NCBI GenBank assembly: GCA_934457115.1
Contig: CAKSHI010000001.1
Span: 62,001-126,000 of the forward strand
Length of the DNA stretch: 64,000 nucleotides
Origin: an uncultured Eubacteriales bacterium
GTDB lineage: Bacteria; Bacillota; Clostridia; Oscillospirales; Acutalibacteraceae
Reading direction: 5' to 3'
Shown here piece by piece: positions 33,149-42,262 of the stretch. The number at the start of each line of letters is the position of its first letter. The stretch's first letter is position 1. The notes below the pieces were generated by a model. That model worked only from the letters and a program-made list of their open reading frames with translations, did no database searches and was not told the DNA's origin. The translations under genes were made by a program, and so were the position numbers.

Positions 33149-33868
33149 ATGTCACTTAGTCGACTGGACAAAATATTAGTATCACAAAATGTTGGTACAA
33201 GAAAAGAAGTTAGAGAATTAATAAAAAAAGGAAATGTCGAAATCGACAATACCATTCAAAAAAAATACGATATCAAAATAGACCCTGAAATAAATACAAT
33301 AAAAGTATGCGGCGAAATTTTAAATTTTCGCCGCTATATGTATATAATGATGAACAAACCTTCAGGCGTAATATCTGCAAGCAATGACCTAAGGCAAAAA
33401 ACCGTAATAGATTTAGTTCCTAAGGAATTATATAGGAGAAAACTCTTCCCCGCAGGAAGGTTGGATATCGACACAGAGGGGTTGATTATCCTCACGGATG
33501 ATGGAATTTTTTCACATAAAATGTTATCCCCGGTAAAAAAAGTGTATAAATTATACGAGGCATATATTGACAATGTCATATCACAAGACAACATTATTCA
33601 ATTTAAAGAAGGTATTGTGTTTAATACCGGCGAAAAATGTCTACCGGCCGAACTTAAACTATTAAAACAAGACGGCAAAAACAGTTTAGTTGAAATTAAA
33701 ATATGTGAAGGTAAATTTCATCAAGTGAAAAAAATGTTTTTGTCTATTGGAATGAAGGTTCTGCATTTAAAGAGAACCCAAATAGGATCTTTAAGGCTTG
33801 ATCAATCATTAAAGCCCGGCGAATGCAGAGAGCTTACGCCTCAAGAGCTGGAACTTATATTTGAATAA
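33149..33868 (+). CDS. rsuA: RsuA-family rRNA pseudouridine synthase
   Basis: The 239-residue enzyme has an N-terminal S4 RNA-binding domain (about 2-50, SRLDKILVSQNVGTRKEVRELIKKGNV) and the catalytic domain with GRLDIDTEGLIILTDDG, in which Asp106 is the expected nucleophile. RsuA modifies 16S rRNA at position 516 in E. coli; the RluB/E/F branch modifies 23S rRNA, so the exact target is inferred. GGAGATT precedes the ATG. Confidence 0.88.
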   Translation: MSLSRLDKILVSQNVGTRKEVRELIKKGNVEIDNTIQKKYDIKIDPEINTIKVCGEILNFRRYMYIMMNKPSGVISASNDLRQKTVIDLVPKELYRRKLFPAGRLDIDTEGLIILTDDGIFSHKMLSPVKKVYKLYEAYIDNVISQDNIIQFKEGIVFNTGEKCLPAELKLLKQDGKNSLVEIKICEGKFHQVKKMFLSIGMKVLHLKRTQIGSLRLDQSLKPGECRELTPQELELIFE

Positions 33869-33976
33869 TAACCAATATTACCCAAATTTATATTTAAAAC
33901 AAAACAACACCTTAAAAGCAAAATTTTGTCTACTATGCCCTTTTATTTTGTTATTATATCGAAGGGGGAAGCCTTT

Positions 33977-35080
33977 ATGTCAAGTCTAACTATAAACAAT
34001 TTATGTAAATCTTATTACGGCCGAATATTCGTAATCCATAACCTAAATTTAAAAGTTGAGGATGGCGAATTTTTGGTTTTATTAGGGTCCGAGCACAGTT
34101 CCAAGTCCACATTACTAAAATTAATATTTGGCCTTGAAAAGCCTACTGTTGGTGAAATATATATAGATGATAAATTAATAAACAATGTTCCCCCAAATAA
34201 TCGAAATATATCTCTAATACTAAATAATAATACTCTCTTTCCAAACCTAACTGTTAAAGAGAATATAGAGTATCCTCTTTCCATAAAATCCACTAAAAAT
34301 TCTCATATGCGTATTGATACATTAAATATAGCTAAAATACTCAGTATCACTGAAATATTAGACAAAAAGCCCTGCGAATTACAAACTTATGAAATTAACA
34401 GGGTTATTTTGGCAAGATCAATTATTAATGATCCCGGCATAATATTAATCGATGAAGCTTTTTCCAATTTGGACACTGAGTCAAGCAAAATACTTAGGGA
34501 TGACTTAGCAAAAATAAATAAAGATCTTGGAAAAACCATAATATACGCAACCAATAATTCCAAAGAAGCATTTAAGTTAAGTGATAATATTGCCATTATA
34601 AATTGTGGAACAATATCGCAAATAGGGCACAAAAATGACCTTATATTCTCTCCAAAAACAAGATTTATATCAGAATTAATTTTTGGAAATAAGATTAATA
34701 TGGTAAAGGCGACTATTTGCAAATATAATAATCACTTTTGTGTTGATCTTTTGGGGACAAAATTAAGCTTACCCAAAAGTATGGACAAAAGCATCTTAGA
34801 AAAATACAATAATAAAAATATACTAATGGCAATTAGAGCTAAAGACATTTATTGCAATGAACAGCCTGATTTTGTTAAATCACACGCCCTTATTCATACT
34901 AAGGTTAAATCCTTTAGAGGTTCTCTAAAATACTACTCATTTGAGATTTCGGGATCCAATTTTATATTCAAATCTCAACCCGGAACCAGATTTAATGAAA
35001 ATGAAATTGTCGATATATGCTTTGATATGGATAAGGTACTTCTATTTGATAAGCAAACCAATTTTAATATTTTTATATAA
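33977..35080 (+). CDS. MalK/MsmK-like ABC ATPase with degenerate catalytic motifs
   Basis: The start at 33977 follows GAAGGGGGAA. The 367-residue protein has the full layout of sugar-importer ATPases (MalK/MsmK/UgpC): an ABC domain (1-235) and a TOBE-type regulatory domain (about 240-365, MAIRAKDIY). The motifs are altered. Walker A is GSEHSSKST (37-45) instead of G-x-x-G-x-G-K-S-T, the Q-loop Gln is Asn83, the signature LSGGQ is LQTYE (135-139), and the H-loop His is Asn193. Walker B (IILIDE, 155-160) and the D-loop (SNLD) remain. No permease or binding-protein genes are adjacent. It is probably a non-transport, regulatory pseudo-ATPase. Confidence 0.82.
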   Translation: MSSLTINNLCKSYYGRIFVIHNLNLKVEDGEFLVLLGSEHSSKSTLLKLIFGLEKPTVGEIYIDDKLINNVPPNNRNISLILNNNTLFPNLTVKENIEYPLSIKSTKNSHMRIDTLNIAKILSITEILDKKPCELQTYEINRVILARSIINDPGIILIDEAFSNLDTESSKILRDDLAKINKDLGKTIIYATNNSKEAFKLSDNIAIINCGTISQIGHKNDLIFSPKTRFISELIFGNKINMVKATICKYNNHFCVDLLGTKLSLPKSMDKSILEKYNNKNILMAIRAKDIYCNEQPDFVKSHALIHTKVKSFRGSLKYYSFEISGSNFIFKSQPGTRFNENEIVDICFDMDKVLLFDKQTNFNIFI

Positions 35081-35190
35081 TAACAATCTAAATTCCCCTC
35101 TTTTAACAAGCAAATAGTAAAATTCTACTAAAACCATAATTAGCAAAAACTGACATCATGACGAAAAAAATATTTTTTATAAATATAAGG

Positions 35191-35219
35191 TTGAAGTTTT
35201 TTTAAAAATTATGTATGAT
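35191..35219 (+). promoter_or_regulatory. Promoter of the CdaR-type regulator gene
   Basis: TTGAAG (35191-35196), a 17-bp spacer and TATGAT (35214-35219). Confidence 0.5.
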
Positions 35220-35298
35220 ATATTAATAGGAATTAAATATGCAATAAAAAATATGTTTTGTCCTAACATTTATTTTGTACAAAAAGAGAGGTAATTAT

Positions 35299-36384
35299 AT
35301 GTCCAACAGGTTATTTCAGGGCTTGATTCACCAAATGGAACCTATCATAAACCGTACCATAGGTGTAATAGATGAGACCTCATCTATCATAGCTTGTAGT
35401 GAATTATCAAAAATTGGAGAAAAAGACAGGAATATTACAAAAGATGCTTTTAGTAGTCCAACTACTTTCATTATCAATGGTTATACATATAAATCATTTG
35501 GCTCTAATTCAACATATGAATATGTAGTTTTTGTATCCGGCAACGACCTAGATGCTCAAAAATATGCTTCACTTTTGTCTGTCGCTTTATGTGGAGTTAA
35601 CCAATATCGAGATGAAAAATACAATCGTTTGGGATTTGTTAAGAACATCATTTTGGATAATATCCTACCGGGAGATTTATATCTAAAAGCCAGAGAACTT
35701 CAATTTGATTCGGATAGGACTAGAGTATGTCTATTTATCAAAATCACGTCATCCAGCAGTATATCACCATATGAGGTTATTAAAGACCTTTTCCCCGACA
35801 AAGAAAAAGACTTTGTTATCAACATAGGTGAAAACGACGTTGCACTTGTAAAGGATATAAAGGAAGGTATAACAGTTGGCGATATTGAGAATCTTGCAGA
35901 ATCTATATCGGACATGCTGTCCTCTGAATTCTATACCAAGAGTGTAATAGGAATCGGCACAGTAGTTTCCGGAATTAAGGATATTTCAAGATCATTCAAA
36001 GAAGCTCAAATGGCTATAGAGGTCGGCAAAGTATTCGAATCTGAGAAAAAAATCATGACATATACCCATTTAGGTATTGCAAGATTAATTTACCAATTGC
36101 CTATAACACTTTGTGAAATGTTCCTAAGAGAAGTATTCCAAAGCGGATCAATAGAAACCTTAGACCAAGAAACATTATTTACTATATTAAAGTTCTTTGA
36201 AAACAACCTTAATGTTTCAGAAGCTTCAAGAAGATTATTCATTCATAGAAATACTCTTGTATATAGGCTGGAAAAAATCAAAAAACTTACAGGTCTTGAT
36301 TTAAGAGAATTCGATGATGCTATTGTATTTAAAGTAGCTCTAATGGTTAAAAAATATTTATCAGCAACACCATCAAGATATTAA
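35299..36384 (+). CDS. CdaR/PucR-type transcriptional regulator
   Basis: The start at 35299 follows AAGAGAGG. The 361-residue protein ends in the PucR/CdaR-type HTH_30 domain: ILKFFENNLNVSEASRRLFIHRNTLVYRLEKIKKLTG, then FKVALMVKKYL. The central part (about 200-290, SVIGIGTVVSGIKDISRSFKEAQMAIEVGK) is the GGDEF-like domain of CdaR regulators. The N-terminal region (1-130) would sense a ligand or partner. CdaR proteins control sugar-diacid and glycerate use in other bacteria. It directly follows the MalK-like pseudo-ATPase gene but has its own promoter. Confidence 0.85.
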   Translation: MSNRLFQGLIHQMEPIINRTIGVIDETSSIIACSELSKIGEKDRNITKDAFSSPTTFIINGYTYKSFGSNSTYEYVVFVSGNDLDAQKYASLLSVALCGVNQYRDEKYNRLGFVKNIILDNILPGDLYLKARELQFDSDRTRVCLFIKITSSSSISPYEVIKDLFPDKEKDFVINIGENDVALVKDIKEGITVGDIENLAESISDMLSSEFYTKSVIGIGTVVSGIKDISRSFKEAQMAIEVGKVFESEKKIMTYTHLGIARLIYQLPITLCEMFLREVFQSGSIETLDQETLFTILKFFENNLNVSEASRRLFIHRNTLVYRLEKIKKLTGLDLREFDDAIVFKVALMVKKYLSATPSRY

Positions 36385-36393
36385 TAAAAAACA

Positions 36394-36425
36394 GGCTATT
36401 AAAAATATATTTTTAATAGCCTTAA
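36394..36425 (+). terminator. Hairpin after the CdaR-type gene
   Basis: The perfect stem GGCTATTAAAAA / TTTTTAATAGCC with a TATA loop is followed by TTAATG. The T-tail is short, so termination may be partial. Confidence 0.6.
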
Positions 36426-36472
36426 TGAGTTAGACTAGGGAATAAAGGCAATTAAAGGAAGGTATTTTTATA

Positions 36473-37150
36473 ATGATAGAATTTGATAAAGTATCTAAAC
36501 ATTATGAAAATGGAACTATTGCACTTGAAGATATCAGTCTAAAAGTCGATAAAGGTGAATTTGTCTTTATTGTAGGTTCTTCAGGTGCAGGAAAAAGTAC
36601 GTTTTTAAAATTAATAATAAAGGAAGAATCAGCAAGCAGCGGTGAAATAACTGTCAATGGCAGAAAACTCTCCACTCTAAAGCGCAAAGAAGTACCATAC
36701 TTACGAAGGACGATGGGAATAGTATTTCAAGATTTCAGGCTCATTGAAAAAATGAATGTATATGATAATGTTGCATTTGCTATGAGGGCTATAGGAGCCA
36801 GAAATTCAGAAATAAAACGAAGAGTCCCCTATATATTGGATTTAGTTAACTTATCCAACAAATCCAAATCGTATCCTTCAGAGCTTTCCGGAGGAGAACA
36901 GCAAAGAGTAGGTCTTGCAAGGGCTCTTGTAAACAATCCTGCTTTAATAATCGCTGATGAGCCAACGGGTAATATAGACCCTGCCCTTTCATATGAAATT
37001 GTAGATCTTCTTGACCAAATAAATAAGTGTGGCACTACTATACTGATGGTAACCCATGAGCAAGAGCTGGTAAATAAATTCTCTAAAAGGGTAATCGAAA
37101 TTTCTAATGGCAAAATCGTTAAAGATCAACGCCCTAAGGAGGTTCAGTAA
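36473..37150 (+). CDS. ftsE: Cell-division ATP-binding protein FtsE
   Basis: The 225-residue ABC ATPase has an intact Walker A (GSSGAGKST), Q-loop (IVFQDFRLI), signature (LSGGEQQRV), Walker B (ALIIADEPTGNID) and H-loop (VTHEQ). With FtsX it forms a membrane complex that activates peptidoglycan hydrolases. GAAGG precedes the ATG. The ftsX start codon overlaps its stop by 1 nt. Confidence 0.95.
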   Translation: MIEFDKVSKHYENGTIALEDISLKVDKGEFVFIVGSSGAGKSTFLKLIIKEESASSGEITVNGRKLSTLKRKEVPYLRRTMGIVFQDFRLIEKMNVYDNVAFAMRAIGARNSEIKRRVPYILDLVNLSNKSKSYPSELSGGEQQRVGLARALVNNPALIIADEPTGNIDPALSYEIVDLLDQINKCGTTILMVTHEQELVNKFSKRVIEISNGKIVKDQRPKEVQ

Positions 37151-38055
37151 TGAATGCTCAATCTATCAAATATCTCTTTAAAGAGGGCATAAAAAATATT
37201 TGGAATAATAGAATTATGTCATTTGCATCTATATGTGTTTTGCTCTTTTGTTTACTGCTTACAGGCGGTGCTATGCTGTTCTCATTAAACATCTCATCCG
37301 CTTTAGATGCTGTTGAAAAACAAAATAATATCACTGTGTACTTAGACACAAACTTATCCAACCAAGAGGCTGTAAAAGTAGGTAATCAAATAAAGGATAT
37401 TCCTAATGTAAACTCATGTGAGTTCTACTCAAAGACCGAAGCTATGGAAAAATATCAAGAAGTATTAGGAGAAGATCTTTTTGAAGATTTGCAAGGTGAA
37501 GATAACCCGCTTCCAGATGCATTTCATGTTTCTATGGAAGATTTATCATTATATGATGATACTGTAAATCAAATCGAAAATTTACCCGGAATCTCTTCAA
37601 TAAGCGACAGAAGGGATATCGCCCAAAAGCTTACCGGCCTTAACCATTTAGTCGCTACAATAGGTGTCTGGATATTAATCGTGTTAAGCGCCGTTTCATT
37701 ATTTATCATTTCAAATACGATAAGTATTACAATGTATAGCAGGCGTCTTGAAATAAGCATAATGAAGTCCGTTGGTGCTACCGATTTATTTATACAAATA
37801 CCTTTTTTAGTTGAAGGTATTGCAATTGGTATTTTATCTGCCCTACTCGCCACAGGTGGACTAAGCCTTATGTATCAAATAATAATATCATCAGTAAATC
37901 AGATCGTTCCGTTTGTTGCAATCAAATTCAGCACCTTAGTCATGCCTATATTAACTACATTCTTATCCGCAGGAATTTTATTTGGTATAATAGGCGGATC
38001 TATTTCAATAAGAAAATACTTGAAAAAAGGAGGAGGAGATATCATTGGAATCTAA
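37150..38055 (+). CDS. ftsX: Cell-division protein FtsX
   Basis: The 301-residue membrane protein has an N-terminal helix (about 23-45), an extracytoplasmic loop domain (about 50-165), and three C-terminal helices (about 175-195, 220-245, 265-290), as in FtsX. The EFYSKTEAMEKYQEVLGED segment in the loop is typical. It transmits FtsE ATPase activity to an extracellular hydrolase. It is co-translated with ftsE and overlaps the next gene by 11 nt. Confidence 0.94.
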   Translation: MNAQSIKYLFKEGIKNIWNNRIMSFASICVLLFCLLLTGGAMLFSLNISSALDAVEKQNNITVYLDTNLSNQEAVKVGNQIKDIPNVNSCEFYSKTEAMEKYQEVLGEDLFEDLQGEDNPLPDAFHVSMEDLSLYDDTVNQIENLPGISSISDRRDIAQKLTGLNHLVATIGVWILIVLSAVSLFIISNTISITMYSRRLEISIMKSVGATDLFIQIPFLVEGIAIGILSALLATGGLSLMYQIIISSVNQIVPFVAIKFSTLVMPILTTFLSAGILFGIIGGSISIRKYLKKGGGDIIGI

Positions 38056-39322
38056 AAATTCAAGTAAAAAAATACTAAGTATTATGCTTTCTTTGATTAT
38101 TCTGTTTACTGTATCCGCTCCCAACACATTTGCAGAAACTTTAAGCGAAAATCAAAACAAAAAACAACTTCTCGAACAAGAAAATTCAGCCCTTGAATCC
38201 AAACTTTCGGATCTAAAGGACGATGTAGAAAAAAAACAGGAATATAAAAACACTTTAGATGAAGACATAAGTGTTGTACGTTCTGAAATAGAGGTTATAA
38301 GTTCTAAAATTTCATTGCTCGATGCCCAAATTGCTGAAAAAGAACAAATGATAGAAACTGCTAATCAAGATATCGAAAAAAATTATAAAAAATTAAGGCA
38401 AAGGCTAAAATCCATTTATATGGCCGGCGAAACATCTAACCTAGAGATAGTCTTAGGTGCAAAAAACTTTTCAGATTTTTTAGACAAAGCAGAAATCATA
38501 CAAAGACTTAGTGAACATGACAATGCCCTTATAAATACTCTACAAAAAGAAGTAGAGGAAGTAAAAAAGAGCAAGCAAATTATAGAAGACAACAAGGCAC
38601 AAGTAGCTAACGAAAAAAAGCTTTTAGACGAAAAGCAAAGTAACCTACAAGCACTTTCCCATGATATTGAACAGGTCATATCCGAACTCGAGCAGGAAGA
38701 AGTTAACGTAAAAAATAAAATCGATGAAAATGATGAGGAAACCCAAAAAATTAATAATGAAATCGAGGCTTACTATCAAGAACAAGCAAGGCTTGAGCAG
38801 GAAAGACTTGAAAAAGAACGTCTCGAACGAGAAAGACAAAACAATATAATCAATAACAACGATAATGATATCAATGACAATAGCAACAACAATAATAATT
38901 CATCATCGACAGATATAAACACACCCGCAAGCAGTAATTATGCTTGGCCGGTCCCAGGTTTTACATACATTTCTTCTGATTATTATGACACCGTAGATAG
39001 AAGGAGTATGCATAGAGCCATAGATATAGCAGGATCCGGAATATACGGAGCAAATGTTGTCGCTGCAGACAGCGGAACAGTTATCTTCTGCTGCAAAGAC
39101 GGATACGGCGGCGGATATGGAAATTATGTTGTAATTGATCATGGCAATGGCAAATCAACTCTTTATGCACATATGAGTGCAGTTGCAGTTTCATGTGGTC
39201 AATATGTCGCAAAGGGTCAAACTGTTGGGTATGTTGGTAATACCGGTTATTCAACGGGACCACATCTACATTTTGAAACAAGGTTAAACGGTATAAAATA
39301 TAACCCAATGGATGAATATTAA
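38045..39322 (+). CDS. Secreted coiled-coil M23 peptidase (FtsEX effector; TTG start)
   Basis: The gene starts at a TTG directly after a very strong AAAGGAGGAGGAG site inside the end of ftsX. The 425-residue product has a signal peptide (about 1-31), a long coiled coil (about 35-265) and a C-terminal LytM/M23 domain. The zinc-site residues are present (HRAIDIAG, HMS, and HLHFET). Coiled-coil plus M23 architecture matches EnvC/PcsB-type effectors that FtsEX controls, and the overlapping gene order supports this. An Asn/Asp-rich linker (about 270-300) separates the domains. Confidence 0.93.
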   Translation: MESKNSSKKILSIMLSLIILFTVSAPNTFAETLSENQNKKQLLEQENSALESKLSDLKDDVEKKQEYKNTLDEDISVVRSEIEVISSKISLLDAQIAEKEQMIETANQDIEKNYKKLRQRLKSIYMAGETSNLEIVLGAKNFSDFLDKAEIIQRLSEHDNALINTLQKEVEEVKKSKQIIEDNKAQVANEKKLLDEKQSNLQALSHDIEQVISELEQEEVNVKNKIDENDEETQKINNEIEAYYQEQARLEQERLEKERLERERQNNIINNNDNDINDNSNNNNNSSSTDINTPASSNYAWPVPGFTYISSDYYDTVDRRSMHRAIDIAGSGIYGANVVAADSGTVIFCCKDGYGGGYGNYVVIDHGNGKSTLYAHMSAVAVSCGQYVAKGQTVGYVGNTGYSTGPHLHFETRLNGIKYNPMDEY

Positions 39323-39354
39323 AAATACAATAAAAGGCAGGATGTTTGATCCCA

Positions 39355-40701
39355 ATGAAAATAAATTCTACTTTTTTTAAGAATAAAACATTTATTATAT
39401 GTGTTTCAATCTCAATAACTGCAATAATTATCGCAATCACCTACGCTGTAGGATATAAAACCGCTATGAACAAGTTTAACAAAGTTTTGACTGAGGTTAA
39501 TGAAAGACAGTCTATGTATGCACAGCTTAGTGAAGTTGACCAAATCGTGAGGCAAAACTACGTTGGCCAAATCGATGAAGATAAGCTAAAAGACGGTTTG
39601 TCCTCAGGCTATATATCAAGTCTTGACGAGTATTACGCTCTATATCTTAATGCAGATGAGTACAAAAGCTACTCTGAACTTCAATCAAGCAAATATACGG
39701 ATCTAGGTATAAAATCAATCAAAACTAAAGATTCTAATATAGAAGTTACTGATGTAGTTGAAGGTTCTCCGGCTCAAAAAGCAGACATACAAAAAGGCGA
39801 TATTATAACATCTATCGCCTCTCAAAATGTAAGGGATATTGGTTATGATAAGGCCTTGATAATACTAAATAAAGCAATAGGAGAAACTGTCGACATCGAA
39901 TTCATTCGTACCTTGCCGGACCCGCCCTATAGTGAAACAAAAAAGGTCAGTGTAACATACGAAAGTTATTATAAAAAGCCTCTAACATATAAAATGCTTG
40001 AAAATAATAACATAGGTAAAATTACAATATCAGAACTTTCAGCTGACAGTATAAACGCATTCGATTTAGCTGTATCTGAACTTAAAGCAAATTCAGCCGA
40101 AAAGTTTATCCTTGATTTAAGAAACTGTAAGGGTGAAGAGGCATTATATGCTGCTAAAATTTTAGATAAAATTCTTCCTGAAGGTACTTTAATCAACTCT
40201 GTCGACAAAAATGGTAAAAGCGAAGTGCTCTATACCTCTAATCCATCAGAATTCCAAGATCCTATAGTTGTATTGATTAACAGCGGCACAAGTGGAGCCG
40301 GAGAGTTAATTGCATCTGCTATTAAGGATTTTGAAAAGGGTGAAGTTATAGGTCAAACCACCGGTGGTAATGCAACTATGAAAAAAGCATATCCATTATC
40401 AGACGGATCTGCTATTATCATATCAGTATCTAACTATACCACCAAATCAGGTAATATTATCACTAATCATGGTGTATCGCCCAATAAGGAAGTGGAACTA
40501 TCTAACGAAAAAAGAAACCTTTTAGATAGATATAATCTTTCTGATAATGATGACGATCAACTTCAGTCTGCCATCGAGTCCTTAGGTGGAATTACATATT
40601 CTAAGTTTTTAGAGATGCAAGAACTTGCTAAGGCTGAAGAAGCTGCAGCAGAAAATCTTCTATCAGAAAATGAAGCAGCAGAAAACCAAAATCAAGAATA
40701 A
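39355..40701 (+). CDS. S41-family (CtpA-like) PDZ protein, apparently lacking the catalytic dyad
   Basis: The 448-residue protein has an N-terminal membrane anchor (about 10-30), a PDZ domain (about 105-185) and an S41-type domain (about 200-380). The normal G-S-A-S-A-S-E motif reads GTSGAGE, placing Gly at the usual catalytic Ser position. In the second motif the Lys of G-K-G-x-V-Q aligns with Asn, and the Gln with Lys (GNATMKKAYPL). The dyad therefore seems lost, although a nearby Ser and Lys could conceivably substitute. TTG at 39346 is an alternative start. It lies 32 bp after the M23 gene. Confidence 0.82.
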   Translation: MKINSTFFKNKTFIICVSISITAIIIAITYAVGYKTAMNKFNKVLTEVNERQSMYAQLSEVDQIVRQNYVGQIDEDKLKDGLSSGYISSLDEYYALYLNADEYKSYSELQSSKYTDLGIKSIKTKDSNIEVTDVVEGSPAQKADIQKGDIITSIASQNVRDIGYDKALIILNKAIGETVDIEFIRTLPDPPYSETKKVSVTYESYYKKPLTYKMLENNNIGKITISELSADSINAFDLAVSELKANSAEKFILDLRNCKGEEALYAAKILDKILPEGTLINSVDKNGKSEVLYTSNPSEFQDPIVVLINSGTSGAGELIASAIKDFEKGEVIGQTTGGNATMKKAYPLSDGSAIIISVSNYTTKSGNIITNHGVSPNKEVELSNEKRNLLDRYNLSDNDDDQLQSAIESLGGITYSKFLEMQELAKAEEAAAENLLSENEAAENQNQE

Positions 40702-40713
40702 AAACATAATAAT

Positions 40714-40753
40714 AGAGATCTTGAACATGATTCAGGATCTCTACTTTCATTTT
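40714..40753 (+). terminator. Terminator of the ftsEX operon
   Basis: Stem AGAGATCTTGAA / TTCAGGATCTCT (12 bp, one G-T pair) with a CATGA loop, followed by ACTTTCATTTT. Confidence 0.8.
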
Positions 40754-40877
40754 ACTTAACCAAATAACTAATCGTTTATTTTGCTTGATATAGGTCATTT
40801 AGCCTTAATTAATATAAAGGATATATAGAACCCTCTAGCTCGTCTTAAACAGCCTATTTTAAGCATTATAACTAAAA

Positions 40878-40912
40878 AGTGGACCTTATAGATATTCCCT
40901 ACAAGGTCCACT
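40878..40912 (-). terminator. Terminator of the LCP gene
   Basis: On the minus strand AGTGGACCTT / AAGGTCCACT forms a 10-bp stem followed by TTTTTAGT. Confidence 0.82.
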
Positions 40913-40932
40913 AACATTAATTTATAGTAACT

Positions 40933-41943
40933 TTAACTTTCGTATATAAAGTTTTTCAATAATCTTGTTGCGTTATTAAGATCATAAACAAAATACCAAA
41001 CACCATTTATCATCTGCCCTTGGGCATTACAATTTTCATTTGGAAGGTTATAATCCTCAATTGACGGAGAATTCATAGCTGCCCAAGTACCTATATTAAG
41101 CATCTCATTATTGTCAAGTGATGTAGTACAATTAGAAAGCACCGTACTTATAAGTTCAGGGTATTTTGTCTTATTCATTCCCCCTGCTTGTGTTATAGCT
41201 GCCTCAACAACCTTTCTTTGGTGATTACCTCTTCCAACATCTCCGTTTGATGTATATCTGTCCCTTGAATACGCAAGGGCTTGAGCACCAGAAAGGACTT
41301 GAACCCCGGAATGTGTTAAAGGTTGACCGATAATCCCCATATTATTGGTCTCATGCATACTATTGTTAATAAATTCTACCTCTGCATCACTTACATCAAG
41401 CGTAACTCCACCTAAATAATCTATAATATTGGCAAATTGATAGAAATTCAAACATATAAAATCAGTTATATCCAAATTGAAATTTTGGTTTAAGGTTTTA
41501 ACTGCTAATGGCGCTTTTCCAAATGCCCATGCATGGTTTATTTTATCCTTACCTCTTCCATCTATCGATACATATGTATCTCTCGCAATAGATGTTAACT
41601 TTATTTTATTATGAACCTTATCAATAGTAGCTATCATTATGGAGTCCGTTCTACCACCGTCATCATCGTATCTTGTATCTAATCCATAAAATGCTATATT
41701 TATGACATCCTTGCTAAAACGCTCATCTTGAGTTACTCCCAAGTCTTCTCCCAAGTCAATTCTTTCAACTTTGTTAAGTGTACCGTTTACATAAAGATAC
41801 ATCCCGGCACAAGCAACTAAAATTATCCCCAAAATAATTGAAATAACAATAATTACTTTCTTTTTTTTGTTACTAGGTCTATAACGTTTATTCTTACCAT
41901 GCGAAGAGCTTGAATATATATCCTCATATGTATTATTATCCAT
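40933..41943 (-). CDS. LytR-CpsA-Psr (LCP) family cell-wall ligase
   Basis: The 336-residue protein has a basic cytoplasmic N terminus, one membrane helix (about 28-50) and an LCP domain (about 80-310). Conserved segments are RTDSIMIATID, the polyprenyl-phosphate-site SIARDTYVSIDGRGKDKINHAWAF (split here at SIARDTYV), and the later ALAYSRDRYTSNGDVGRGNHQRKVV. LCP enzymes attach wall polymers to peptidoglycan from undecaprenyl carriers. Only a weak ribosome-binding site is visible before the ATG, with a stronger GGAAAGGGG too far upstream. Confidence 0.9.
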   Translation of the reverse strand: MDNNTYEDIYSSSSHGKNKRYRPSNKKKKVIIVISIILGIILVACAGMYLYVNGTLNKVERIDLGEDLGVTQDERFSKDVINIAFYGLDTRYDDDGGRTDSIMIATIDKVHNKIKLTSIARDTYVSIDGRGKDKINHAWAFGKAPLAVKTLNQNFNLDITDFICLNFYQFANIIDYLGGVTLDVSDAEVEFINNSMHETNNMGIIGQPLTHSGVQVLSGAQALAYSRDRYTSNGDVGRGNHQRKVVEAAITQAGGMNKTKYPELISTVLSNCTTSLDNNEMLNIGTWAAMNSPSIEDYNLPNENCNAQGQMINGVWYFVYDLNNATRLLKNFIYES

Positions 41944-42182
41944 AAACTTTATTCATGCAGTTTAGTACTGCTACCCCTTTCCTTTATAAATTCAATCACT
42001 TAATGAATTTTATCACAATAAATCTCTACTTTCAAGCACCAAACATTTAAATATATTATATATAGACAACCTTTGTAAATATTTCATTCAATTAGAGGTC
42101 ATTTTTATATGTATCTATTAACACAAAAATGATAAAATAATAAGAAGAACATAATTCACAATAATATAGAATATATTACCCC

Positions 42183-42210
42183 TTGACTTTTTAATTATAT
42201 ATGTTATTAT
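42183..42210 (+). promoter_or_regulatory. Promoter of the psuK-psuG operon
   Basis: TTGACT (42183-42188), a 16-bp spacer and TATTAT (42205-42210). This is the main identifiable element in the 319-bp divergent gap at 41944-42262; the remainder is AT-rich with no gene seen. Confidence 0.6.
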
Positions 42211-42262
42211 ATAAACAGATAATTAATCAAATAAACATTTATTTAAAAAGGCCGGTGAACTC

